Shown here piece by piece: positions 1-7,945 of a stretch of 64,000 nt of DNA. Position 1 is the first letter of the stretch, and each line of letters starts with the position of its first letter. The position numbers and the translations under genes were made by a program. Origin of the DNA: a virus; the IMG/VR virus record IMGVR_UViG_3300020176_000008, positions 38,520 through 102,519 of that record; one strand, given 5' to 3'. The notes beneath the pieces were generated by a model that was given only the letters and a program-made list of their open reading frames with translations, made no database searches and was not told where the DNA came from.

Positions 1-1
1 A

Positions 2-454
2 ATGACACCTAAAGGACAGATCACATTTAGTCTTGGTTCCATTGATATCCGTCATCACTTGCTTCGTCATGACGATAATCTAGATAATATGATATCAGAG
101 TATGTTGCACAAGGCCAGGAACTTGAGCGTGAATATGGGGTGGATGTATATTACGGAGCACCAGTGCCTGTCGAATATGAGGATAGGAAGCTTCCTAAGT
201 CTGGATATTTCAAAGGTACTCCATTTTTTGGATCACGTGATGATCGGATCCGACTTACGCTTAGGTTTATTGAACTACTAAATACACATAGTGGAAACAA
301 GGTTATAATGCCCCCAGAGGAGTGGTACCATATGGATGGTGAGAAGTATGCCAAGATGCATATGGAAGCCAGTTCTAGTGTTCATATATCGCCAGAGTAT
401 TATAGGCGATATAATTGGGGCAAACAAGACTCCCTCGAGGGGTTTTTCAATTAA
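2..454 (+). CDS. Hypothetical phage protein (possibly 5'-truncated)
   Basis: A 150-residue acidic-to-neutral soluble protein with no motif I recognise. An ATG is the second base of the window, so the real start may lie upstream and the ribosome binding site cannot be judged. It has no signal peptide or membrane segment. The frame ends five bases before a strong intrinsic terminator, so it is the last gene of its transcript. Function unknown. Confidence 0.6.
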   Translation: MTPKGQITFSLGSIDIRHHLLRHDDNLDNMISEYVAQGQELEREYGVDVYYGAPVPVEYEDRKLPKSGYFKGTPFFGSRDDRIRLTLRFIELLNTHSGNKVIMPPEEWYHMDGEKYAKMHMEASSSVHISPEYYRRYNWGKQDSLEGFFN

Positions 455-458
455 ACTC

Positions 459-483
459 AGGGACCACTAGGTCCCTTTTTTTA
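459..483 (+). terminator. Intrinsic terminator
   Basis: A 7-bp stem (AGGGACC/GGTCCCT, 459-465 and 470-476) with an ACTA loop is followed by a run of seven T. It closes the transcript of the gene ending at 454, directly before the late promoter at 482. Confidence 0.9.
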
Positions 484-489
484 TAAATA
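482..489 (+). promoter_or_regulatory. T4-type late promoter TATAAATA
   Basis: Exact match to the T4 late promoter core TATAAATA, immediately after the terminator and 26 nt before the ATG at 516. T4 late promoters consist only of this -10 element and are read by RNA polymerase with gp55/gp33 and the sliding clamp. A gp33 homolog is encoded at 49823-50077. Confidence 0.85.
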
Positions 490-515
490 GAATATAGTTA
501 TTATCGGAGTAATAT

Positions 516-1259
516 ATGGCCGCTCAACAAGGCTTCCAATACGAAATAAATGCAAGTAATATGCTTAAACCAATGGGCTTCGTGCCTAAATCGTTTAAGC
601 CTGCAGGCGCTGGTCATGACCAGCCTGACTTAATGCTCTTGCATAAAAAGAAAGAAGCCGGGTGTGAGCTTAAGATTACTGCTGCATCAGCAGGTTCATT
701 GGTCATAAAATACGATTCTAAAGATAAGAGAAACCCTTGGAAGTTCGGTGATATTAAAGCCGACGAGGATGAGAAAAGGTTCATTGCTGATCTTGCTAAA
801 GAGGTTAAGTTGTTTGACCTTATCAAAAAGCAATGGAAAGAAAAACCGTATAAAAGAGATAAAGACGTTGAATGGAATGCAACTGCTGGTAAGATGACTC
901 CTAAACAAAGATATGAAAGAGATCGTGATACCTTTGCCGATATCCGTGGTGAAATTCCTGCAACGAAAATAGAGCAGTATTATAATCGTAAAGATACACA
1001 CTATGTCAATGTTGGCACGCATGGTTTCTATTTAATGGGAAAGGCAAACCCTCTGAAATTAAAAGGTGTTCCTACATTCGGTGCTTCTGCAAAGGCTACG
1101 TATAGAGCCCGTGTTCAATACAAGGGCTCTGGAAATTATCAGTTTACGTTTGAAATGCAATTTAGTATGAAATCTAAATCTCCATACAACATTGCTCCAG
1201 TTGATGGAAAGAGCGTTACTATTTTAAAAGATAAATTAAACCTGGGATGTTTTGTATAA
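516..1259 (+). CDS. PD-(D/E)XK nuclease-like protein
   Basis: 247 residues. Residues 36-56 read PDLML, then a lysine-rich turn, then CELK, which fits the PD...ExK catalytic signature of restriction-endonuclease-like nucleases. A conserved-looking Glu lies in the N-terminal helix (GFQYE). The C-terminal half is beta-rich with YxFTFEMQF. The start is supported by CGGAG 8 nt upstream and a late promoter. It abuts the next gene, which may carry a similar nuclease-like core. It could be a virion-associated or late DNA-processing nuclease. Assignment to the fold is inference from motif spacing only. Confidence 0.5.
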   Translation: MAAQQGFQYEINASNMLKPMGFVPKSFKPAGAGHDQPDLMLLHKKKEAGCELKITAASAGSLVIKYDSKDKRNPWKFGDIKADEDEKRFIADLAKEVKLFDLIKKQWKEKPYKRDKDVEWNATAGKMTPKQRYERDRDTFADIRGEIPATKIEQYYNRKDTHYVNVGTHGFYLMGKANPLKLKGVPTFGASAKATYRARVQYKGSGNYQFTFEMQFSMKSKSPYNIAPVDGKSVTILKDKLNLGCFV

Positions 1260-2210
1260 ATGAAAAACTTTATAGACTTTTTAACTGAAGCCTCTGGTAG
1301 TTCTTCTAATGAACACTTTGGCGTTGCATATGAAACTGCAACAGCGATGCATTTGCATCATATGACTGGTTCTAAGACTAACAACGATCCAGAACATAAA
1401 AAACGAATGCAAGAGATTGGATCGAAGGGTAAAGCTGCTTTTGACAAGCTTCCTGATCATCTAAAGAGTCGTGCTTTGCAATCAGCTAAAGCATCCGCCG
1501 AGTCTTATATTGAAAGTCTTAAAAAGAATCACAAGATTAATCCTGCTGATATTCATGAAGTTCATCATACTTCAAAGGGAATCGATCATTTGATTAATGC
1601 TAAAGCTGATCGTATTCAAAACCCGCATGACGTTGTTGTTAAGACTAAAGATGGAAAACTACATGGAGCGTCTTTAAAGGCAACGCAAGGTACTCTAAGT
1701 AATAACGGTATCGGTACTTTCGACAGTCAGAATAAAGGTCATATTAAAACTGAGGTTGGCTCTATATGGGCAAAAGGTAAAAAGAAAGCCGGCTTAGAAG
1801 GCAAGAGCGGAGCAGAAATTAAAGCCGTACGTAATGATCCTAAAGTAAAAGCTGCAAATAAAGAAACACAGGCAGAGGCTGCAGCACACCATAGTAAACA
1901 GTTCAACAAGGCTTCTATTGAAGATCAACGTAAGCATCTACGTTATATTATGAAATCTGAAAAACCTGCAGTACCATATGACTACGTCAATGGAGAAAAG
2001 AACAAGTCAGTTCCTAGCCATCAACTTGATCACGCTCAAGCTATTGAGAAGTCTAAGAAGTTTGAAATGCGTCATACCGCCGGAAGTAATCTAGTTAAGA
2101 TCCACGACGACGAAGGTAGACACGTGGCAACAGTTGAACACAGACCGACTCATGGTGCATTCTCTGGAGTACAAGTTAATACTAAAATTGGTACTATGAA
2201 GGCAAGTTAA
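1260..2210 (+). CDS. Capsid-targeted protein with nuclease-like core
   Basis: 316 residues, starting on the base after the preceding stop. The N-terminus MKNFIDFLTE-A matches the T4 internal-protein capsid-targeting sequence, with a prohead-protease-type site (L-T-E followed by A). Around residues 123-143 the pattern HDVVVKTKDGKLHGASLKA resembles the D...xLK catalytic strand of PD-(D/E)XK nucleases, and FGVAYETA near the N-terminus could supply the Glu. The rest is Lys/His rich, as expected for a DNA-associated head protein. Inference: internal head protein, possibly ejected with the DNA. Confidence 0.5.
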   Translation: MKNFIDFLTEASGSSSNEHFGVAYETATAMHLHHMTGSKTNNDPEHKKRMQEIGSKGKAAFDKLPDHLKSRALQSAKASAESYIESLKKNHKINPADIHEVHHTSKGIDHLINAKADRIQNPHDVVVKTKDGKLHGASLKATQGTLSNNGIGTFDSQNKGHIKTEVGSIWAKGKKKAGLEGKSGAEIKAVRNDPKVKAANKETQAEAAAHHSKQFNKASIEDQRKHLRYIMKSEKPAVPYDYVNGEKNKSVPSHQLDHAQAIEKSKKFEMRHTAGSNLVKIHDDEGRHVATVEHRPTHGAFSGVQVNTKIGTMKAS

Positions 2211-2254
2211 TACTTTAGTATTATATGTACAACAAATCGAAGATATGGTATAAT
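2209..2254 (+). promoter_or_regulatory. Early-type promoter with upstream dyad
   Basis: Perfect dyad AATACTTTAGTATT (2209-2222), 3-nt gap, -35 TGTACA (2226-2231), 17-nt spacer, extended -10 TGGTATAAT with TATAAT at 2249-2254. The same architecture recurs in this window. Only 8 nt separate the -10 from the ATG at 2263, so the mRNA may be nearly leaderless. It is unexpected in front of a head-cargo gene. Confidence 0.85.
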
Positions 2255-2262
2255 ATTAATAT

Positions 2263-3495
2263 ATGTTAAAGCTTAAAGAATTCATCGCCGAAGAAAAGAA
2301 CACCCACATGGAACACGTTGAGGATATGATCTTCAATGAAGGAGTTGAGGGTGCACGTAAATCTATTTTATTCTTACGCGATCTTCGCGACATGTTAGCC
2401 GGCAGTTCTACATCTAAAGTTACTGCAACGGTAAAATGGGATGGTGCTCCGGCCGTTTTTGCTGGCGTAGATCCAAGAGATGGTAAATTCTTTGTTGCAA
2501 AGAAAGGCGTATTCAATAAATCGCCTAAGGTATATAAGACTGCGGCAGAAATTGATGCAGATACTTCGGGAGATCTTGCGGCAAAATTAAAGATCGCATT
2601 GATAGAATTCTCAAAGTTGGGCGTAAAAGAAGGTGTGTTCCAAGGTGATTTGATGTTCACCAAGAACGATCTTAAGAAAGAAAATATCGATGGACAGGAT
2701 TATATAACCTTCCATCCAAATACTATTGTCTATGCTGTTCCGTATAATAGTGAACTAGGCAAGAAGATTAGAGGTTCAAAGATCGGTGTTGTTTGGCATA
2801 CGACGTATTCCGGAAAAACATTCGAGACTATGAAAGCAAGTTTTGGTAAAACTATAGTTGACAAGTTAAACGAGGTCCAATCCGTTTGGATGGACGATGC
2901 TAATTATAGAGATTATTCTGGCACAGCGACGTTCACGAAAGCTGAGACAGATAGAGTCACTGCAGTTTTATCGAGTGCCGGGAAGTTATTTGGGTCAATC
3001 AGCGCGCAAACCCTAAACGCAATCTCACGAGATGCAGATCTATTAGCTGCTGTGAAGACCTACAATAACTCCAAAGTTCGTAATGCAGAAAAAATCACAA
3101 ACACAAAAGCACACGTAGAAGGTCTATACCATTATATCTATGACAGGTATCAGGGTATGATTGACCGTAGAAAGACAGAAGCTGGAAAAAATAAACAAGA
3201 AGACGCTCGCAAGAAAGTTCTTCAGTTCTTTGCCCATCACGACAAGAATCAGATTGTAGCCATATTCGATTTGATGAATCTGATTGTTGAAGCCAAACAG
3301 ATGATTATCGATAAGATGAATAAAGCTGGTCACATAAATACTTTCTTAAGGACTGCAAACGGTTTTAAAGTAACTGGAGTCGAAGGATTCGTTGCAATAG
3401 ACCACCTATCTGGCGGTGCAGTTAAAATTGTAGATCGTATGGAATTTAGTAAAGCTAACTTTTCAGCTGATATTATCAAGGGATGGCAGAGATGA
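2263..3495 (+). CDS. Capsid-targeted ligase-like nucleotidyltransferase
   Basis: 410 residues. The N-terminus MLKLKEFIAE-E is a T4-like capsid-targeting/prohead-protease site (I-A-E). The body carries the covalent nucleotidyltransferase signature: motif I KWDG at 58-61 (Lys58 as candidate AMP/GMP-accepting residue), a motif III-like VFQGDLMF (125-132), motif IV EGFVAI (374-379) and motif V VKIVDR (387-392). An alpha-helical segment of about 200 residues separates motifs III and IV. The order matches DNA/RNA ligases and capping enzymes, but spacing differs from the T4 gp30-like ligase at 23098. Inference: packaged enzyme ejected into the host to repair or modify nucleic acid ends. The substrate is unknown. 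Confidence 0.65.
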   Translation: MLKLKEFIAEEKNTHMEHVEDMIFNEGVEGARKSILFLRDLRDMLAGSSTSKVTATVKWDGAPAVFAGVDPRDGKFFVAKKGVFNKSPKVYKTAAEIDADTSGDLAAKLKIALIEFSKLGVKEGVFQGDLMFTKNDLKKENIDGQDYITFHPNTIVYAVPYNSELGKKIRGSKIGVVWHTTYSGKTFETMKASFGKTIVDKLNEVQSVWMDDANYRDYSGTATFTKAETDRVTAVLSSAGKLFGSISAQTLNAISRDADLLAAVKTYNNSKVRNAEKITNTKAHVEGLYHYIYDRYQGMIDRRKTEAGKNKQEDARKKVLQFFAHHDKNQIVAIFDLMNLIVEAKQMIIDKMNKAGHINTFLRTANGFKVTGVEGFVAIDHLSGGAVKIVDRMEFSKANFSADIIKGWQR

Positions 3496-3752
3496 TTAGG
3501 TATGATCAATTTAAACAAAGGCTATCTGAAGCAAAGAATCCCGATGATAAGATTGTTGCTCAATTAGAAACTTTAAGTAAAAATATTTCAAAATATGCGC
3601 ACCGTTGGAATGATAATCCAAGTTCGCGTATGTATAAGTGGGTCGATACATATAACGACTTAAAAGAAAAACACAGACACGGCGCTTGGGTCACGTATTG
3701 TAAAAAACATGGATTTTCCTTAGGTCATGACGCTTACGATAACTTAGCATAG
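3492..3752 (+). CDS. Small capsid-targeted protein
   Basis: 86 residues. The ATG overlaps the previous stop (ATGA at 3492), which I prefer over the ATG three codons earlier. The N-terminus MIRYDQFKQRLSE-A fits the capsid-targeting pattern ending in L-S-E. The mature part is short, basic and aromatic (YAHRWNDN, HRHGAWVTYCKKHGF) with no recognised domain. It sits in a run of like-targeted genes, so an internal head protein is the natural reading. Function unknown. Confidence 0.6.
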   Translation: MIRYDQFKQRLSEAKNPDDKIVAQLETLSKNISKYAHRWNDNPSSRMYKWVDTYNDLKEKHRHGAWVTYCKKHGFSLGHDAYDNLA

Positions 3753-3761
3753 GATATTACG

Positions 3762-4199
3762 ATGATTACATTTAAAGAATATTTACAAGAAGAAAAAAAT
3801 GGCCTATGGGCCAATATCCATGCTAAACGCAAACGTATTAAAGCTGGTTCCAATGAAAAGATGCGTAAGCCAGGATCTAAAGGAGCTCCGACCGATGCCG
3901 ATTTTAAATCAGCAAACGAGGAATCAGAAATTGGTGAAGCGGCTATCGATGCTAAAGGGCATAAGTCTTCTACCGGTGGATTGACACAAAAAGGCGTTGA
4001 TGCTTTTCGTAGAGAGAACCCAGGCAGTAAACTACAAACTGCAGTAACTACGAAACCATCTAAAATGGATCCTGATAGTAAGGATGCTAAACGTAGAAAA
4101 TCTTTCTGTGCCCGTATGAGCGGCGTTGAAGGTCCTATGAAGGACGAGAACGGTAAACCAACACGTAAAGCACTTGCTCTTAAGAAGTGGAATTGTTAA
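3762..4199 (+). CDS. Capsid-targeted conserved phage protein (DUF6321-like)
   Basis: 145 residues. The N-terminus MITFKEYLQE-E is a capsid-targeting-like sequence. The C-terminal 70 residues contain GLTQKGVDAFRRENPGSKL and KSFCARMSGVEGP...ALALKKWNC. I recognise this as a conserved module in many large phages, to my recollection DUF6321. It is very basic, with two conserved cysteines. The targeting peptide fused to this module suggests delivery inside the capsid. Role unknown. Confidence 0.65.
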   Translation: MITFKEYLQEEKNGLWANIHAKRKRIKAGSNEKMRKPGSKGAPTDADFKSANEESEIGEAAIDAKGHKSSTGGLTQKGVDAFRRENPGSKLQTAVTTKPSKMDPDSKDAKRRKSFCARMSGVEGPMKDENGKPTRKALALKKWNC

Positions 4200-5737
4200 T
4201 GAGCGAATTAAATGACTTCTTGAAACTGATTTCTGAAGCTAAGGCCCAAGATCCTAAGCATCAGAAAATTAAAGAGATTAAGGAAACTGTTAGAGAAGAC
4301 GTTAATGACTTCTTTGCACAGTTGGCTTCTGCGTCTCCAAAACACTTTGAAATTGAAAAAGAAGAAATCGATGAGCTAGTTGAAAAAATCGAAGCTATAG
4401 AGCAGATCGAACAAGATATTATCCAGGAAGAAATTCCAGAAATTAAAAGTGAAGCTGATAAACAGGCAGAAGTACTTAGCTTGCTTAAAAAGCAGCCTGA
4501 TGCTGTACCATTCTCACAGCCCAATCCAGAACCCACATCTAAAGATATTAAAGCTATCACCGATAAAATTAAGTTCATGGAACAATGGCTAGGAAAAATA
4601 ACTGCCACTGGTCCAGGTTCAGGCGAAGTTAACTTTAGATATTTGGATGACGTTGAGCGTTCAACGATGACATCTGGTAATGATAATTGGGTGCTCGAAT
4701 ACGATGCTGCTTCAAAGAAAGTACAATTCACCAAAGATATTGGTCCAATAGATTCTGTTCAATTTGATGTTACTCATGAAGATGATAATACACATGGTGA
4801 GGGAACTCTCACCTGGAATAATTTTGATCGCACATTAAATTTGCATCATAAAAACAGTGTTAGGCAACAAATTGGTCAAGAACAATATTACCCGCCAGTT
4901 AAAAACATAACAGGTTCAACCATTACGAATGGTACGTTGGTTATGTTTGCTGGTGCAGAATCTGATAATAATGCAAGACTTCTAATTACTCCTATGATTG
5001 CCAATGGCACGTACCCAAGTCTTTATGTTATGGGTATAACGACAGAAGACATAGTAAATGGAGAGACTGGGTTTGTAACAGCATTTGGTTACGTCAATGA
5101 TGTTGACACTTCCATGTGGGAAGAAGGGGATATTCTTTATGCAAATCCTTTAGTTCCAGGTGGTTTAACAAATATAAAGCCAACAGCGCCAAATAATGTT
5201 ATCCCTGTTGCAGCGGTTGTGCATAAAGATGCCGTTATTGGTCGAATCATAGTTCGTCCTACTGTCGAACAGGAGATGCAGTATGCTAGATTCTCTTCAG
5301 AGATCGACCAACATCCATTAACCGTCGATACTGCTTATCCAATTACATTTGGGGTTACTGACATCTCTCGTGGATTCCATGCCGATGGAGAAACTATTCC
5401 TGATTATTCAAAGATTTATACAGAAGAATCAGGTTTCTTTAAGTTTGATGTAACTATTTCTTTGACTTCGACTAACGCGGCTGCTAAGGCATTCTATGTA
5501 TGGATGAGAAAGAACGGAGTTGACATTCCTCGTTCAGCAAAGCGTCAGTCTATAACAGGCAACGGAGTATATCAGCTTTTGGCTTATACGCTTTCAGTTA
5601 GTCTTGCAAAGGATGATTACATTCAAATCATGTATGCAGCTTCTGATACTGCTATTATAATTGATGCACCTGACGTAACAGCATTCAGTCCTGCTATTCC
5701 TTCAGCAACGATAACTTGTACACAGATAGCACTATGA
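4199..5737 (+). CDS. Virion structural protein with TNF/C1q-like C-terminus
   Basis: 512 residues starting at the ATG that overlaps the previous stop (TAATG); a GTG four codons upstream is less likely. N-terminus MSELNDFLKLISE-A is targeting-like. Residues about 20-90 are acidic coiled coil. The rest is Gly/Thr/Asn-rich beta structure with a capsid-decoration or fibre flavour. The last 130 residues (FFKFDVTISLTS ... VWMRKNGVDIPRS ... AKDDYIQIMYAAS) look like the trimeric jelly-roll of C1q/TNF-like phage surface proteins. The mixture of a targeting signal and a surface-type head is odd. Confidence 0.5.
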   Translation: MSELNDFLKLISEAKAQDPKHQKIKEIKETVREDVNDFFAQLASASPKHFEIEKEEIDELVEKIEAIEQIEQDIIQEEIPEIKSEADKQAEVLSLLKKQPDAVPFSQPNPEPTSKDIKAITDKIKFMEQWLGKITATGPGSGEVNFRYLDDVERSTMTSGNDNWVLEYDAASKKVQFTKDIGPIDSVQFDVTHEDDNTHGEGTLTWNNFDRTLNLHHKNSVRQQIGQEQYYPPVKNITGSTITNGTLVMFAGAESDNNARLLITPMIANGTYPSLYVMGITTEDIVNGETGFVTAFGYVNDVDTSMWEEGDILYANPLVPGGLTNIKPTAPNNVIPVAAVVHKDAVIGRIIVRPTVEQEMQYARFSSEIDQHPLTVDTAYPITFGVTDISRGFHADGETIPDYSKIYTEESGFFKFDVTISLTSTNAAAKAFYVWMRKNGVDIPRSAKRQSITGNGVYQLLAYTLSVSLAKDDYIQIMYAASDTAIIIDAPDVTAFSPAIPSATITCTQIAL

Positions 5738-5749
5738 ATATTTAAGTCA

Positions 5750-5757
5750 TATAAATA
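5750..5757 (+). promoter_or_regulatory. T4-type late promoter TATAAATA
   Basis: Exact TATAAATA in the 50-nt gap between two head genes, 30 nt upstream of the ATG at 5788. Position and sequence match the copy at 482. Confidence 0.8.
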
Positions 5758-5787
5758 ATACATATTACTTATTATAGATGGATAAAA

Positions 5788-7431
5788 ATGAAAAGATATA
5801 AGCAACTCATAAAAGAATTGCCGTCAAAAAAGGTTGTGTTCGCATTCGGCAGGTTTCAGCCTCCGACGAATGGTCACGCACTTTTAGTCAATGCGGTAAC
5901 TAAGTTGGCATCTGCTCAGAAGGCAGATCATGTCATTTACACATCCCGTACTCAAGACAAAAAATCAAATCCACTTCCAGCTAACCGCAAGGTATATTAT
6001 CTTAAGCGGATGTTTCCCCATGCCAAATTCATGGCGGCAACCGATAACATGCGCACATTCATGGAAGTGGCTGCCGAGTTATCTAAGAAGTATAAGCATC
6101 TCGTAATGATTGCTGGCTCGGATAGAGTTGCTGAATATAAGAAACTATTAGATAAGTATAACGGAACCACATTCAACTTTGAAACTATCGAAGTTGTTTC
6201 TGCCGGAGAGCGTGATCCAGACTCGGATACTGCATCGGGAATGTCTGGTACTAAGATGCGTGAAGCTGCCAAGAAAGGTAACTTTGCCGCGTTTAAGAAA
6301 GGTCTGCCACATGGTATTACTGAGTTAGATGCTAAACGTCTAATGAATGAAATCCGTGAAGGTATGGGTATCGATGCTATTAAAGAATCTATCCAGTTCG
6401 AAAGAGATACAATTAGAGAATCATACCATTCTGGCAATATCTTCAACGTAGGAGATAAGGTACTATTTGAGGAGCAGGTATGCGAGATCGTGAAACGTGG
6501 ATCTAACCATGTTTTAATCCAATTGCAGGATGGGTCATTGGAAAGTAAATGGCTAAATCAAGTACAAGTATTTGAAGATGTGGCACAAGAAGTCACCGAG
6601 GAAATAAACGAAATGAAATATACCGCATCTGACAAAATTAAAGTCGCAAGAGTAATTGCAATGTCTCTCGGCTTAGAAGAACCTACTAGTAATAATCCGG
6701 AACTTCTTGTCAATACTGCATTACGTAGAATCAAGAATAAGACATTTTCTGCCCGCGGAAAAGAAATCGTTGCCAACATGCTAGATGTTGCAAAAGAAGC
6801 CGGAATCAAATATGATGAGAAGCTTGCCGTGGCATTTAAGCAATCTGAGGTAGATGAAGAAGTTGTTGGAAAGTCATTGCACTGCGGTGATAATTCAGTG
6901 CGCGTCTTGAAAATTAAGCATCATCTTGGAGAAGAAGCAGATGATGATGAAGAAGAGGAAGAAATGTCCGACGATGATTTGGATAAAGTAGCCGATTCAA
7001 TGAATGACGATCATATGCTTCACGGATATGACGACGAAGAATTAGATATCATCGATGACGAAACTGGCGAGAAGGTCGACGAACTCAAAGAAGAAACTTT
7101 GAATGAAGTATTAAGCCGTCAAGAAAGAATCAAGTCTAAGATCAGGTTTGCTCGTACCAAGAGTAAGCGTGAACGTAGATTGCGAATCGCATTAAAAACT
7201 AGATCGTCTGTTAAGAAGGTAAATACTAGAGCTAGACGATTAGCAGTTAAAGCTTTAAAGATGCGAATTGCTAAAAGACCTTTAAACAAATTGTCTGTCG
7301 GTGAAAAAGAAAGACTAGAAAAAATAGTACAAAAGCGTAAATCTGTTATCAATAGATTAGCTATGCGTATGGTACCTAAAGTACGCAAGTATGAAAACGA
7401 TCGTTTGGTTCATAGTACTTATACTAAATAA
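5788..7431 (+). CDS. NMN-adenylyltransferase-like enzyme with capsid-targeting N-terminus
   Basis: 547 residues. N-terminus MKRYKQLIKE-L fits a capsid-targeting/prohead-protease site (I-K-E). Residues 15-180 form a nucleotidyltransferase alpha/beta phosphodiesterase-superfamily domain: GRFQPPTNGH at 21-30 (the (H/T)xGH signature) and SGTKMR at 153-158 (the ISSTxxR counterpart), as in NadM/NadR-type adenylyltransferases. A KOW/SH3-like stretch follows (220-255: VGDKVLFEEQVCEIVKRG), then an acidic hinge (380-430, D/E runs). The final 110 residues are strongly basic and helical. Acidic-then-basic tails suit packaging with DNA. Inference: a virion-borne NAD or nucleotide-modifying enzyme. Confidence 0.65.
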   Translation: MKRYKQLIKELPSKKVVFAFGRFQPPTNGHALLVNAVTKLASAQKADHVIYTSRTQDKKSNPLPANRKVYYLKRMFPHAKFMAATDNMRTFMEVAAELSKKYKHLVMIAGSDRVAEYKKLLDKYNGTTFNFETIEVVSAGERDPDSDTASGMSGTKMREAAKKGNFAAFKKGLPHGITELDAKRLMNEIREGMGIDAIKESIQFERDTIRESYHSGNIFNVGDKVLFEEQVCEIVKRGSNHVLIQLQDGSLESKWLNQVQVFEDVAQEVTEEINEMKYTASDKIKVARVIAMSLGLEEPTSNNPELLVNTALRRIKNKTFSARGKEIVANMLDVAKEAGIKYDEKLAVAFKQSEVDEEVVGKSLHCGDNSVRVLKIKHHLGEEADDDEEEEEMSDDDLDKVADSMNDDHMLHGYDDEELDIIDDETGEKVDELKEETLNEVLSRQERIKSKIRFARTKSKRERRLRIALKTRSSVKKVNTRARRLAVKALKMRIAKRPLNKLSVGEKERLEKIVQKRKSVINRLAMRMVPKVRKYENDRLVHSTYTK

Positions 7432-7488
7432 GTATCCAGAGATACATTATACCAAACATACAGAATTAAACTTCGATCGGATTAAAAT

Positions 7489-7944
7489 ATGGACGAATTA
7501 ACAAAATCACTTAACAAATGTCTGGCAAATACGTTCATAATGTATTTCAAAACACATTCATACCATTGGAATGTGGAAGGTATTCACTTTAGTCAGTATC
7601 ATAAATTCTTCGGTGATCTATACGAAGAAGTCCATGGTGCCGTAGACACTATTGCAGAAAAGATTCGTATCGAAGGTCCATATGCTCCAATTAGTCTGAG
7701 CGAATTGTATAATAATGCTACACTAGAAGAAGACAAAGAAAAGCCACAGACGTGTTACGCCATGGTTGTTAGCACATATGCTGCAAATGCATCTGTTATT
7801 GGTTGTTTACAAGAAGCGTTTGATATGGCTAATCAAATGAACAAACAAGGACTTGCTGATTTCTTGGCAGGTCGTTTAGATATCCATAAGAAGCACGAAT
7901 GGATGCTTCGTGTTTCAATGAAGTTAAATGAAGGGGAAATGTAA
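7489..7944 (+). CDS. dps: Dps-like ferritin (DNA-protection/iron storage)
   Basis: 151 residues, the usual Dps length. HWNVEG at 26-31 followed by YHKFFGDLYEE and DTIAEKIR is the Dps ferroxidase signature: His26, His38, Asp53 and Glu57 align with the E. coli Dps ligands. The position matching Asp67 of E. coli Dps appears to be Gly42, with Asp43 beside it, so metal binding may be altered. Dps forms dodecamers that oxidise Fe(II) with H2O2 and can coat DNA. There is no targeting peptide, although its neighbours have one. It could protect phage DNA or be packaged. Confidence 0.85.
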   Translation: MDELTKSLNKCLANTFIMYFKTHSYHWNVEGIHFSQYHKFFGDLYEEVHGAVDTIAEKIRIEGPYAPISLSELYNNATLEEDKEKPQTCYAMVVSTYAANASVIGCLQEAFDMANQMNKQGLADFLAGRLDIHKKHEWMLRVSMKLNEGEM

Positions 7945-7945
7945 A

